A stretch of 43,878 nucleotides of DNA, from positions 1 through 43,878 of the forward strand of contig CAIPNM010000153.1 of NCBI GenBank assembly GCA_903866395.1, in the 5' to 3' direction. Made by a program: the position numbers and the translations under genes. The notes beneath the pieces were generated by a model. That model saw only the letters and a list, made by a program, of their open reading frames with translations, searched no databases and was not told the DNA's origin. Positions 34,629-42,426 of this stretch are shown here, one piece after another. Source of the stretch: an uncultured bacterium (GTDB taxonomy: Bacteria > Pseudomonadota > Gammaproteobacteria > Burkholderiales > Burkholderiaceae_E). How positions within the stretch are numbered: the stretch's first letter is position 1; every line of letters begins with the position of its first letter.

Positions 34629-34796
34629 CGCTAAAATTCTACCCGCCTGGCCGACCAACGGTGTGGCAACATCCATTCGATTCGCATGCCGGGTCGCGGC
34701 TGCAACCTCATTAATTTTCAATGGGTCTAGAGAAAGCATGCGCTCACGTTCCAGCAACCGCCCCGCGGTTTCCCCACTTCGGTCCGGAAAAATCAA

Positions 34797-35666
34797 GTGA
34801 GTTTCCCCGCCTCACCCCGTGGCGCCGCGTGGCTGATGGTGGGTTGCGCCGTGCTCTGGAGCAGCGCCGGGGCGCTCACTCGCATGTTGGAAAACGCCCG
34901 CGGGTTCGAACTGAGCTTCTGGCGCAGCCTGTTCTGCGCCCTCGCCATGCTGGCGATCCTATCCATTCAGGAACGCGGCCGGCCGGTTGGGACGGTGCTC
35001 AGAATGGGTTGGACCGGCCTGTTCTCCGGGCTGATGTGGGCGGTGATGTTCACCTGCTTCATGATCGCGCTCACGCGGACCAGCGTCGCCAACACGCTTC
35101 TGGTGATCGGGTTGGCGCCGCTCCTCGCGGCGCTGCTTGCCCGCATCGTTCTCGGCCAGACCATCCGCCGCATCACCTGGGCAGCGATCATCGCAGCCGG
35201 CGCTGGCATTTGGTGGATGGTGCACGAGGCGATCTCAGCCGAGGGGCTCACAGGCATTCTCATCGCGCTGGGTGTGCCGCTTGCGTCCGCCATCAACCTG
35301 GTCACCCTCAGACGGGTGCACGCCGAGCTCGATCTCGCACCGGCGGTTCTGCTGGGTGCCCTGATCTCATGCGCGGCCATGCTGCCGCTCGCCTGGCCGC
35401 TCACTACCGGTGGACGCGACCTCCTCATTCTTGCCTTCCTTGGCGCGTTTCAACTGGCGCTGCCATGCTGGCTGATGGTGCGTGCGCTCGCCTGGTTGGC
35501 GCCCCATGAAGTGGCGTTGATCGCACTCCTAGAAGTGGTTCTGGGCCCGCTCTGGGCCTGGCTGTTCGTGGGTGAGGCCACACCCGCCGCCACGTTGCAG
35601 GGCGGCGTGGTGGTGCTTGCCGCACTGGTGGTCAATACCCTGGCCACGCGCAGTTCGCCGCGCTAA
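34797..35666 (+). CDS. EamA-family DMT transporter
   Basis: The 289-residue membrane protein has ten hydrophobic segments in two EamA repeats (first FWRSLFCALAMLAIL region, second ending VVVLAALVVNTLATR). It probably exports a small metabolite such as an amino acid or drug; the substrate cannot be read. The start is GTG at 34797 with a moderate purine stretch upstream. It is divergent from dnaE across a 168-bp spacer and is followed, on the opposite strand, by the quinone-reductase gene. Confidence 0.9.
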   Translation: MSFPASPRGAAWLMVGCAVLWSSAGALTRMLENARGFELSFWRSLFCALAMLAILSIQERGRPVGTVLRMGWTGLFSGLMWAVMFTCFMIALTRTSVANTLLVIGLAPLLAALLARIVLGQTIRRITWAAIIAAGAGIWWMVHEAISAEGLTGILIALGVPLASAINLVTLRRVHAELDLAPAVLLGALISCAAMLPLAWPLTTGGRDLLILAFLGAFQLALPCWLMVRALAWLAPHEVALIALLEVVLGPLWAWLFVGEATPAATLQGGVVVLAALVVNTLATRSSPR

Positions 35667-35728
35667 TCGTTGCCTCGCGCGGTTCGCGTACAACCAACCG
35701 TAACGGCCGCCGCTGACTTCGCGCGGGC

Positions 35729-36289
35729 TTAGCGCACGCGCGCACGCGCAAACATTGCGATTCGCTCACCGTAGGCACGTGCCGTATCCAGATCGCCCTG
35801 GGGCGGGCTCTGCTCGGGTGGCAGGTTGTCCGCCTGCGCCATGACGCCAATCGTCGAACCAATTCGGTTCATCTGCTCAGGCGCACCCGCTGTCGCAGAG
35901 GGCATCATGGCGTTACCCACCCAGACCATGCCGTGTTGCATCGCAAGTGTGACGAAATACATCAGCGTGGAGTATTTGTCGCCGCTCATGGCAAGCGAGC
36001 ACGTAAAGCCGCCCGCCAGCTTGTCCTTCCAGGCTTGAGAGAACCATGCCCGGGAAGTCGCGTCAGCGAAGGTCTTGAAGACGCCCGAGGGCCCGCCCAT
36101 GTAGGTGGGCGCGCCAAAGACAATCGCGTCGGCTTCAGCCAGCAACTCCCAGCCGTGATCGTCGACAGTGCTTACATCGAGCCATTCGGCGCGAGTTCCG
36201 GTGACCGATGCGGCGCCCTCCCGGAGCGCCTGCGCAACCCGGCGCGTGTGGCCGTAGCCGGAGTGGTAGGCAATGACGATAAGCGACAT
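35729..36289 (-). CDS. Flavodoxin-like NAD(P)H:quinone oxidoreductase (WrbA-related)
   Basis: The 186-residue protein begins IVIAYHSGYGHTRRVAQAL, the FMN phosphate loop of flavodoxin-fold reductases, and continues with DAIVFGAPTYMGGPSGVFKTFAD, typical of WrbA and related quinone reductases. It probably reduces quinones by two electrons with FMN and NAD(P)H. It is the second gene of a two-gene unit behind the pirin gene, with 17 bases between stop and start, consistent with a shared response to electrophiles or oxidants. Confidence 0.9.
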   Translation of the reverse strand: MSLIVIAYHSGYGHTRRVAQALREGAASVTGTRAEWLDVSTVDDHGWELLAEADAIVFGAPTYMGGPSGVFKTFADATSRAWFSQAWKDKLAGGFTCSLAMSGDKYSTLMYFVTLAMQHGMVWVGNAMMPSATAGAPEQMNRIGSTIGVMAQADNLPPEQSPPQGDLDTARAYGERIAMFARARVR

Positions 36290-36306
36290 GATGGCTGGTT
36301 CCTGGG

Positions 36307-37005
36307 TCAGGGCAGATCGAAAACCAGCACTTCGGCCGCATTGCCCGATTCGAGCGTCAGTTCGGGTTCGTCAACCAGCATCGCCGCATCACCCGCCACA
36401 AGCGGCCTGCCATTGACATGAAGCGCGCCTCGAGCCACATGCACATAAACCCGACGGCTAGCATCGAGCATACGCCGCTCCTGCTCGGCATCATTGAAGC
36501 GCCCGGCCCACAGACGCACGTCCTGGCAAATATGCACCGCTCCATCTTCCGTGTTGCCCGAAGCGATGAGCGCGAGTTGACCGCGGCGCGACGTATCGTC
36601 GATCAGACGCTCCTGGTAGCCAGGCTCGACGGCCAAACGATTCGGCGTGATCCAGATCTGCAGCATGTGGGTGGTGATGGCGGGCTCGCGATTGTGTTCA
36701 GAGTGCATCACACCCGTTCCAGCGCTCATTTTCTGGATGCTGCCAGCCCGGATCACAGACGAATTGCCCATGCTGTCACGATGCGTGATTGCGCCCTCCA
36801 GCACGTAGGTGATGATCTCCATGTCACGGTGACCATGCATGCCAAAGCCCGTCCCAGGCGCGATCCAATCTTCATTGATCACCCGCAGTGGACCAAAATT
36901 CATGTGCGCGGGGTCTTGGTACGAAGCAAAAGAGAAGCTGTGCCGCGATTTCAGCCAGCCCAGGTCGGCCTGGCCACGCTCGTTGGAACGTCGGATCGTG
37001 AACAT
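36307..37005 (-). CDS. Pirin family protein
   Basis: The 232-residue bicupin protein has the N-terminal metal site GFGMHGHRDMEIITYVLEGAITHRDSMG (His57/His59) and a second His/Glu pair in GTGVMHSEHN (near residue 101). Family members include a quercetin 2,3-dioxygenase (YhhW) and regulatory pirins. The start MFTIRRSNERGQADLGWLKSRHSFSF is the family start at the ATG 37005. It is transcribed first in the unit with the quinone reductase, and a 22-bp perfect dyad begins 21 bases upstream of its ATG. Both functions fit handling of quinones or flavonoids. Confidence 0.94.
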   Translation of the reverse strand: MFTIRRSNERGQADLGWLKSRHSFSFASYQDPAHMNFGPLRVINEDWIAPGTGFGMHGHRDMEIITYVLEGAITHRDSMGNSSVIRAGSIQKMSAGTGVMHSEHNREPAITTHMLQIWITPNRLAVEPGYQERLIDDTSRRGQLALIASGNTEDGAVHICQDVRLWAGRFNDAEQERRMLDASRRVYVHVARGALHVNGRPLVAGDAAMLVDEPELTLESGNAAEVLVFDLP

Positions 37006-37025
37006 AGGAGCGCACCGTTCATGAG

Positions 37026-37047
37026 TCCGGAACGTGTTCGTTCCGGA
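37026..37047. promoter_or_regulatory. Perfect 22-bp dyad upstream of pirin gene, probable operator
   Basis: TCCGGAACG-TGTT-CGTTCCGGA has nine-base perfect arms and a four-base spacer. It lies in the 138-bp divergent spacer between the pirin ATG (37005) and the gluQ ATG (37144), close to the pirin start. The position suits a repressor that blocks pirin/quinone-reductase transcription; no regulator gene is adjacent. A 5'-leader hairpin is the alternative. Confidence 0.6.
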
Positions 37048-37143
37048 ATGCGAGGGTTAAAGATTGCATCAGTGTAAAGACCAGCGGATCTTGATCGGAA
37101 AGAAGCCGATGATGCGAACGCTGATTTACCGGACCCCCGACGC

Positions 37144-38163
37144 ATGACCCCGCTCAGTCCATCGACAGCCCCCCAACCGATAGCGGCCGCCGGCTACATC
37201 GGTCGGTTCGCGCCTTCGCCCACGGGTCCACTTCACGCAGGCTCGTTGGTTGCGGCACTCGCCAGTTACCTCGATGCCCGCGCGCACCAGGGTCGTTGGC
37301 TGCTGCGCATTGAAGATGTTGACACCCCTCGCGTTCAGAAGGGCGCCACCGAAGCCATCGTCGCGGTTCTCACCCGCCTGGGCATGGAGCCCCATGGCGA
37401 GCCCAGCTTTCAAAGCGCGGGGCGCGCCCGCTACGCGGCAGCGCTCGATCGACTCCGAGCGGCCGGGCAGGTCTACCCATGCGGGTGCACGCGCGCTGAA
37501 CTTGCCGATTCGCGCCTGAACTGGGGAACCGAGGGTACCGCCGACCGGGGCGCGGCCGCCAAACGGTCGGCGCATGCGGGCGATGAGCCACCGGGGCGCG
37601 AGCTGATCTATCCCGGCACCTGTCGTCATGGGCTGCCCAACGGACGAAGCGCTCGCTCCTGGCGGGTTCGTGTTCCGGTCACCCCGATCCTCTGGCATGA
37701 CCGTAGCGGTCGCACGCATCGGGACGATCTTCAGTCGAGCGTCGGAGATTTCGTCGTCTACCGGGCCGATGGCATCTGGGCCTATCAACTGGCAGTGGTG
37801 GTGGACGACGGCTTTCAGTCAGTCACTGACATCGTGCGCGGTTGTGATCTGGAGGGGTCAACGTCACGCCAAATCCACCTGCAGCAGCTTCTGGGATTGC
37901 CTAGGCCCCGCTACCTGCATATCCCGGTGGTCCTTGCCGCCAACGGTCAGAAGCTTTCCAAGCAGACCGGCGCAGCGCCTATTGACCTCTCTCAACCTGT
38001 TCGGGCGCTCAACGACGCCCTGAGGCACCTTGGGCTCGAGCCGGTTGAAACCGATTCGTTGACCACATTCTGGGACCGCGCCACCGAGCGCTGGGCAACG
38101 AGCGCCTACCTGCAGTCGGCCTCTTTCCCAGCGGCATCACCAGGTGGCATGCCCACCAGTTAG
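37144..38163 (+). CDS. gluQ: Glutamyl-Q tRNA(Asp) synthetase
   Basis: GluQ-RS activates glutamate and attaches it to queuosine in the anticodon of tRNA-Asp, without needing the tRNA for activation. The 339-residue product has only the catalytic core: [18 protein letters not shown] (HIGH region), [10 protein letters not shown], the Cys pair CGCTRAELA plus the later YPGTCRHG zinc ligands, and GQKLSKQTG as KMSKS equivalent. The anticodon-binding C-terminal half of glutamyl-tRNA synthetase is absent, as expected for this family. The stop overlaps the convergent rhlE stop by two bases. Confidence 0.96.
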   Translation: MTPLSPSTAPQPIAAAGYIGRFAPSPTGPLHAGSLVAALASYLDARAHQGRWLLRIEDVDTPRVQKGATEAIVAVLTRLGMEPHGEPSFQSAGRARYAAALDRLRAAGQVYPCGCTRAELADSRLNWGTEGTADRGAAAKRSAHAGDEPPGRELIYPGTCRHGLPNGRSARSWRVRVPVTPILWHDRSGRTHRDDLQSSVGDFVVYRADGIWAYQLAVVVDDGFQSVTDIVRGCDLEGSTSRQIHLQQLLGLPRPRYLHIPVVLAANGQKLSKQTGAAPIDLSQPVRALNDALRHLGLEPVETDSLTTFWDRATERWATSAYLQSASFPAASPGGMPTS

Positions 38164-39668
38164 CGCTTGAGGGGTTCCCCCCCCAGGAGCACAGCAACCC
38201 GTCGCGCAGGTCGACCCGCGGTTCGAGCAGGTGCCGCCGGCGGTTGCTCCGCCGCTCCAGCGGCGGGCGCAGCAGGCTCATAGGGCTTGAGAAAGAAAGG
38301 ATCAACGTTGACCGCAGAGGCCGTTGATGCCCGGCGATCGGGGGACCGCGTCACGCGTTCGTCGCGGCCGCGACGGGGAGGACGGTCATCAGAGTCCCGT
38401 TGACGTCCGCTGCGCTCGGTGTCATCAGAGACCGGCCGTTCAACGGTGAGCGTGCGCACCTCGAGCTTGCGCTTGAGGAGCTTCTCGATGTCTTGATGCA
38501 GCCGTTCGTCATCGCCCGTCATGAGCGACAACGCGAGCCCGCTTGCGCCTGCGCGACCCGTGCGACCGATTCGGTGCACATAGTCTTCGGGGCTGTAGGG
38601 CAGGTCATAGTTGATGACCGCGGGCAGTTCGGCGATATCGAGCCCGCGCGCAGCCACATCGGTTGCCACGAGCACGCTCACCTCGCCCTTTTTAAAGCCT
38701 TCCAACGTGGCGAGTCGCTCCTGCTGCGACTTGTCGCCGTGGATGGCGCTGGCGTTCAGCCCGTCGCGCTCGAGCTGACGCGCCAGTCGGCTGGCGCCGA
38801 TCTTGGTGTTGGTGAACACAATGACCTGGCTGATGCCACGATCGCGCACGAGTTGTGCCACAGCCGCGCGCTTGGACTCTGTGTCGGCCACCCGATAGAC
38901 CACCTGCTCAACGGTGTCAGCAGCCGCATTGCGGCGCGCCACTTCGATCGAAATCGGATGCTTCAGAAAACTGCCGGCGAGCTTACGGATATCCTCGGAG
39001 AACGTTGCCGAGAACATGAGGTTCTGCCGCTTGGTCGGCAATGCATTGATGATCCGCTGGATATCGGGCAGAAAGCCCATGTCCAGCATTCGATCCGCCT
39101 CATCAAGCACCAGGATTTCAGCCTGCGCAAGGCTGACCGTGCGCTGGCCCAGGTGGTCGAGCAGCCGCCCCGGCGTGGCGATCAGCACCTCGCACCCCTG
39201 GCGTAGCGCTGCGATCTGCGGCGCGATGTCTACGCCGCCGAATACCACCGCACTGCGCAAGTGGCTGTGGCGCGCGTATTCGCGAACGTTCACATAAATT
39301 TGGTCGGCGAGTTCGCGAGTCGGAGCAAGAATCAGCGCCCGTACCGGATGACGCGCGGGCGAGGCGCTCGCGTTGGCATGCTGCAACAGAAGCTGAAGGA
39401 TAGGAAGCGCAAATCCCGCTGTCTTACCGGTACCCGTCTGTGCAGCCCCCATCACGTCATGACCCTTCATCACCACCGGGATGGCCTGCGCCTGAATCGG
39501 CGTGGGCTCGCGGTAGCCCAATTCATGAACCGCTCGCAGGATGGGCTCGGCCAACCCAAAGGACTGGAAGGTGATGGCTGGCGCCAGGTCTGCGGATGGG
39601 GCAGCCGGCGCGGGCTCGCCAGGTAGCGGCGGGGAGGGTTCTTGAGCGACGGAAGGGGTGGTATTCAC
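38160..39668 (-). CDS. rhlE: DEAD-box RNA helicase RhlE
   Basis: The helicase core carries the Q motif ([11 protein letters not shown]), motif I AQTGTGKT, motif Ia PTRELADQI, motif II DEAD, motif III SAT and motif [14 protein letters not shown]-terminal Arg/Asp/Pro-rich tail ends EPLKR, typical for RhlE of betaproteobacteria. I take the start as GTG at 39668 (502 residues, VNTTPSVAQ). The frame is open to a TTG at 39797, but the extra residues are encoded by the 11-bp repeat region and have no SD. RhlE remodels RNA in ribosome assembly and degradosome-like complexes and is often cold-induced. Confidence 0.93.
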   Translation of the reverse strand: MNTTPSVAQEPSPPLPGEPAPAAPSADLAPAITFQSFGLAEPILRAVHELGYREPTPIQAQAIPVVMKGHDVMGAAQTGTGKTAGFALPILQLLLQHANASASPARHPVRALILAPTRELADQIYVNVREYARHSHLRSAVVFGGVDIAPQIAALRQGCEVLIATPGRLLDHLGQRTVSLAQAEILVLDEADRMLDMGFLPDIQRIINALPTKRQNLMFSATFSEDIRKLAGSFLKHPISIEVARRNAAADTVEQVVYRVADTESKRAAVAQLVRDRGISQVIVFTNTKIGASRLARQLERDGLNASAIHGDKSQQERLATLEGFKKGEVSVLVATDVAARGLDIAELPAVINYDLPYSPEDYVHRIGRTGRAGASGLALSLMTGDDERLHQDIEKLLKRKLEVRTLTVERPVSDDTERSGRQRDSDDRPPRRGRDERVTRSPDRRASTASAVNVDPFFLKPYEPAAPAAGAAEQPPAAPARTAGRPARRVAVLLGGEPLKR

Positions 39669-40009
39669 GCAGGGTGGCCTTCGCCTGGAGGTGTTCGGGT
39701 ACGCATTGGCGCTGATCGTTCGCTGGTCGTTCGCTGATCGATCGCGCCTCTGCTGGCCGCGCCTCAGGTCATCGACCTGACCAACCGACCGGGTCAACCA
39801 CCCAAGGCAAGTGACTCGGGCTATTGCGCTTGACCGAACGGACCCGACTCGGGGCTCGGTTAAATTGAACTAACCCGCTATTGTGCGCCCAGATCGACGC
39901 CAAACAAAACGGCTACCTGATGATCGGGCGCGCCGCCACGGTTGAGTGATGGCAAGCGCATCGCTGATCACACGCTTATCCACTGCGCGAAACATCGCAT
40001 GATCGGGCA
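39669..40009. other. Gene-free stretch of 341 bp: rhlE leader and upstream region of the lipoprotein gene
   Basis: This is the only gap over 300 bp. Its left third holds the rhlE 5' leader with three tandem 11-bp repeats (39712-39744). The centre, around 39858-39877, has a short dyad GGTTA-N8-TAACC; I see no clear promoter with both boxes near consensus. The right part leads to the lipoprotein gene. No RNA gene or terminator is recognisable. Confidence 0.6.
39712..39744. repeat. Three tandem 11-bp imperfect direct repeats in rhlE leader
   Basis: CTGATCGTTCG, CTGGTCGTTCG and CTGATCGATCG lie head to tail, differing from each other by one or two bases. The spacing of 11 bp places each copy on about the same face of the helix. 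They fall 44-76 bases upstream of the rhlE GTG. Function unknown; protein binding or translational control of rhlE are possible. Confidence 0.7.
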
Positions 40010-40606
40010 ATGGCGATTACTCTCTCGCGTTACCGGCGCGCCCGCGTCTCGATGGCGCTGCTGATTTGTCTCGCCCTGCCAGCCTGTGGTTCGCTTTTGC
40101 CGCGCTCAAGTGACGAGACCCGAATGGCCTGGCAGGAGTTCGACCAGGCCCGACAATCGATCGAACAGATCATTCCCTACCAGACCCACCGCGCCGAGTT
40201 ACTGGCAGATGGATTTGATCCCTATCGGAATCCGGCAGTGACCATATTGTCGTGGCCCGAGTTATTGCAGAAATTTGCCACGGCTGATGTGTTGAAAACG
40301 GGAATACTCGATTCAGGACTGCAGGCGTGCCTCGCCGCCGGCCGACGCTGCACCGGGTTATCAATCAGCGTTCGACGAATTGCCCGCCAGCGCCAGGGCA
40401 ATTTCTGGCTTGATTCGCTTTCTTTTCGCAGGGAAGTGCTGGTGACAGGCTGGACATTCAACGCCGTGATCGTGTTTCTCGATGATCTGGCGATTTATCG
40501 TGCGTTCGGAGGACAACCAAAAATCGAAGAGGTATTAATCACCCGTAACCCGCTCGGACCGATTCAGGCTTGGGGGGACTCGGTAGGCGGACTACTGCTC
40601 CGATAG
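40010..40606 (+). CDS. Conserved lipoprotein of unknown function
   Basis: The 198-residue product has a lipoprotein signal: basic TLSRYRRARVS, hydrophobic core MALLICLALPA, and a lipobox ending LPAC with the lipidated Cys26. The mature part contains FDQARQSIEQIIPYQTHRAEL, DGFDPYRNPAVTIL, two cysteines in QACLAAGRRC, and a region GNFWLDSLSFRREVLVTGWTFNAVIVFLDD. I recall similar proteins in beta- and gammaproteobacteria, all uncharacterised. It probably sits on the outer membrane inner leaflet. The second half of the gene is less GC-rich than its neighbours. It stands alone before the AT-rich spacer of the H-NS gene. Confidence 0.85.
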   Translation: MAITLSRYRRARVSMALLICLALPACGSLLPRSSDETRMAWQEFDQARQSIEQIIPYQTHRAELLADGFDPYRNPAVTILSWPELLQKFATADVLKTGILDSGLQACLAAGRRCTGLSISVRRIARQRQGNFWLDSLSFRREVLVTGWTFNAVIVFLDDLAIYRAFGGQPKIEEVLITRNPLGPIQAWGDSVGGLLLR

Positions 40607-40824
40607 TGTTCTAGTAACAACAAATCAAAATATTGATGAATCATAATATTCATATAAATCATGGCCTTGTAATAACACATTAAAGCCACAACCAATAATT
40701 CATCGCGAACAAAAAACGGCGGCCGCTTAATCTGAGATTTTTTCTATTCATCGAGTTATTGCATAGAAAAACATAAAACTGATAAATTCACGGTTCTGTC
40801 ATTTTCAGTCCGGATTAAATAGCC
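40607..40824. promoter_or_regulatory. AT-rich spacer upstream of the H-NS-like gene
   Basis: In a GC-rich surround this 218-bp stretch is strongly AT-rich: I count only 14 G/C in 40621-40680. It includes runs of A and T, an ATGAAT-N6-ATTCAT dyad at 40636-40653 and A-tracts at 40712-40717. Such sequence is the preferred target of H-NS-type proteins, so autorepression of the downstream gene is likely. No ORF or RNA gene is visible. Confidence 0.7.
40759..40788 (+). promoter_or_regulatory. Candidate sigma70 promoter of the H-NS-like gene
   Basis: TTGCAT (40759-40764) and TAAATT (40783-40788) are separated by 18 bases, in the AT-rich spacer and 36 bases before the ATG at 40825. The -35 and -10 match consensus at four positions each; in such AT-rich DNA alternatives exist. 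Confidence 0.4.
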
Positions 40825-41190
40825 ATGGCTCGTAGCTACGAAGCAATTAAGAAGCAGATCGCGCGTCTTGAGGCGCAGGCAAAAGCGCTCGAATCCGCCC
40901 GCGATAACAAGAAGGTCCGTGCGGTGGAGCGCGTCAAGGCCTACATGAAAAAGCTGGGTGTTTCGGTTCAGGATCTGGCTGCCGCAGGCCCACGCGCGAA
41001 AACCGCAACCAAAGGTCGTCGTCGGGGTGCCGCCAAACCCAAATCAACCGTAGCGCCGAAATTTCGCGATCCGGACAGCGGCGCCACCTGGACCGGCCGC
41101 GGTCGCCCCCCGGTGTGGCTCGCGCAAAAAATCGCGCAGGGCGCCACCAAAGATCAGTTCCTCATCACGCCGAACTCAACCCCGGCCTGA
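40825..41190 (+). CDS. H-NS family nucleoid protein
   Basis: The 121-residue protein has an N-terminal coiled coil (YEAIKKQIARLEAQAKALES, residues 5-24, with basic SARDNKKVRAVERVKAYMKKLG) for oligomerisation. A basic linker (KTATKGRRRGAAKPKS) follows. The C-terminal DNA-binding motif RDPDSGATWTGRGRPPVW is the AT-hook-like loop of betaproteobacterial H-NS proteins. It binds AT-rich DNA and silences foreign or AT-rich genes. No strong Shine-Dalgarno is seen before the ATG. It has an AT-rich upstream region and its own terminator, so it is a single-gene unit. Confidence 0.95.
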   Translation: MARSYEAIKKQIARLEAQAKALESARDNKKVRAVERVKAYMKKLGVSVQDLAAAGPRAKTATKGRRRGAAKPKSTVAPKFRDPDSGATWTGRGRPPVWLAQKIAQGATKDQFLITPNSTPA

Positions 41191-41211
41191 GCGGCGGTCG
41201 CCCCCGCTTGT

Positions 41212-41257
41212 CGAGGGCTCATCCCCGCTAATGGGGAAGAGCCCTCGCTCGGGTTTC

Positions 41258-41258
<1 letters not shown>
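41212..41258 (+). terminator. Intrinsic terminator of the H-NS-like gene
   Basis: Arms CGAGGGCTC (41212-41220) and GAGCCCTCG (41239-41247) pair perfectly, with an inner TCCCC/GGGGA stem and loop GCTAAT; one A-A mismatch separates the two stems. Only a weak T-run (TTT at 41254-41256) follows, so it may act as a terminator with or without Rho. It begins 21 bases after the stop codon. Confidence 0.7.
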
Positions 41259-41336
<78 letters not shown>

Positions 41337-41373
41337 GCAACGCGAATTGTAGACCGGCGGCTGATTCTCGAAC

Positions 41374-42315
41374 TCACCGGGTGCTCACAGGCACGGATCG
41401 AAGTCGGCGCTGATGCAGATTGTTCGCCCCCAGGGCAAGCACCACGAGCGCCGCACCCACCAATTCAGCCAAGCTGAACTGAGCTCCCAATACCGCCAGA
41501 AGGGCAAACGCTACCACTGGTGTGAGGTTACTGAGCAGCACCGAATTGAGTGTCCCGATTCGGCGCAGGCTGATGTTCCAGAGAAAGATCGCCACCAGCG
41601 CTCCGAATATCGCGAGAAATGCGATTTTGCCGATCAGCGCACCATCCAGACTCGCCGGAAAATAGGTGGCGCCCGCAGCATGCGCGACCCACCAGACGGG
41701 CGTGGCAGCCGCCACACCGAACAGGCAGGTGAGTGCTGAGATTCGCGCGCTCGACCAATGCGAAATCGAGCGCGTCGACACTGAATACGTCACCCAGGCA
41801 ATCGAGCCCAGAAACACCAGCGCATTGCCGAGAAATTCATCGGCCGTGATCGCCATATCGGTTGCAAATACCGCCCCGCCGCGCGTCACCACCAGCAATA
41901 CGCCAAAAAAAGCGACTGCGATGCATGCCAGGGTGAAACGTTCGGGACGTCGGCGTTCGAGGAGCCACTGAGCCAGTACGGCAATGGCGGGTTGCAGCGC
42001 TCCGATAATGGCCGCCGACTCAGGTCGGGTGAGTGACAAGCCGGCAAACACCAGCATCACAGAACCTGCGATACCGACCCCTCCCGCCACCGACAAAACA
42101 CGGAAATGCCCAACGGGTGAGACGGCAGCCCATCCCTCTTTCCAGACCAGAAGCGCGACAAAGCCGAGCATGGCGATCACATAGCGCAGCAAGCCCAGCG
42201 AAAAGCCGTCGAGTTGCTCGAGAACCTGTTTGCCAAGGGGAATCTGGAATCCCCAAATCAGCACCGCGCCCAGAGCGGCGGCAACGCCTGCACCGAAATG
42301 CCCGCCGCTGATCAC
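41374..42315 (-). CDS. EamA-family DMT transporter
   Basis: The 313-residue membrane protein has two EamA repeats with about ten helices, starting GHFGAGVAAALGAVLIWGFQIPLGKQVLEQ and including GLSLTRPESAAIIGALQPAIAVLAQWLLERR. It is not similar enough to the copy at 34797 to be a recent duplicate. The transported compound is unknown. It lies 111 bases after rpoD and upstream of the tRNA on the same strand, so read-through transcription from rpoD into it is possible. Confidence 0.9.
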   Translation of the reverse strand: MISGGHFGAGVAAALGAVLIWGFQIPLGKQVLEQLDGFSLGLLRYVIAMLGFVALLVWKEGWAAVSPVGHFRVLSVAGGVGIAGSVMLVFAGLSLTRPESAAIIGALQPAIAVLAQWLLERRRPERFTLACIAVAFFGVLLVVTRGGAVFATDMAITADEFLGNALVFLGSIAWVTYSVSTRSISHWSSARISALTCLFGVAAATPVWWVAHAAGATYFPASLDGALIGKIAFLAIFGALVAIFLWNISLRRIGTLNSVLLSNLTPVVAFALLAVLGAQFSLAELVGAALVVLALGANNLHQRRLRSVPVSTR

Positions 42316-42426
42316 CGCTCAGCAAGCCGCGCCATCAAACGCCAGGCAAGCACAGCGCAGCCGCGAACGCCCGGGCGGAAACGGGAGGCTGCGCCCCGCC
42401 TGGGCGAATGGCTGATACCGATCGAC

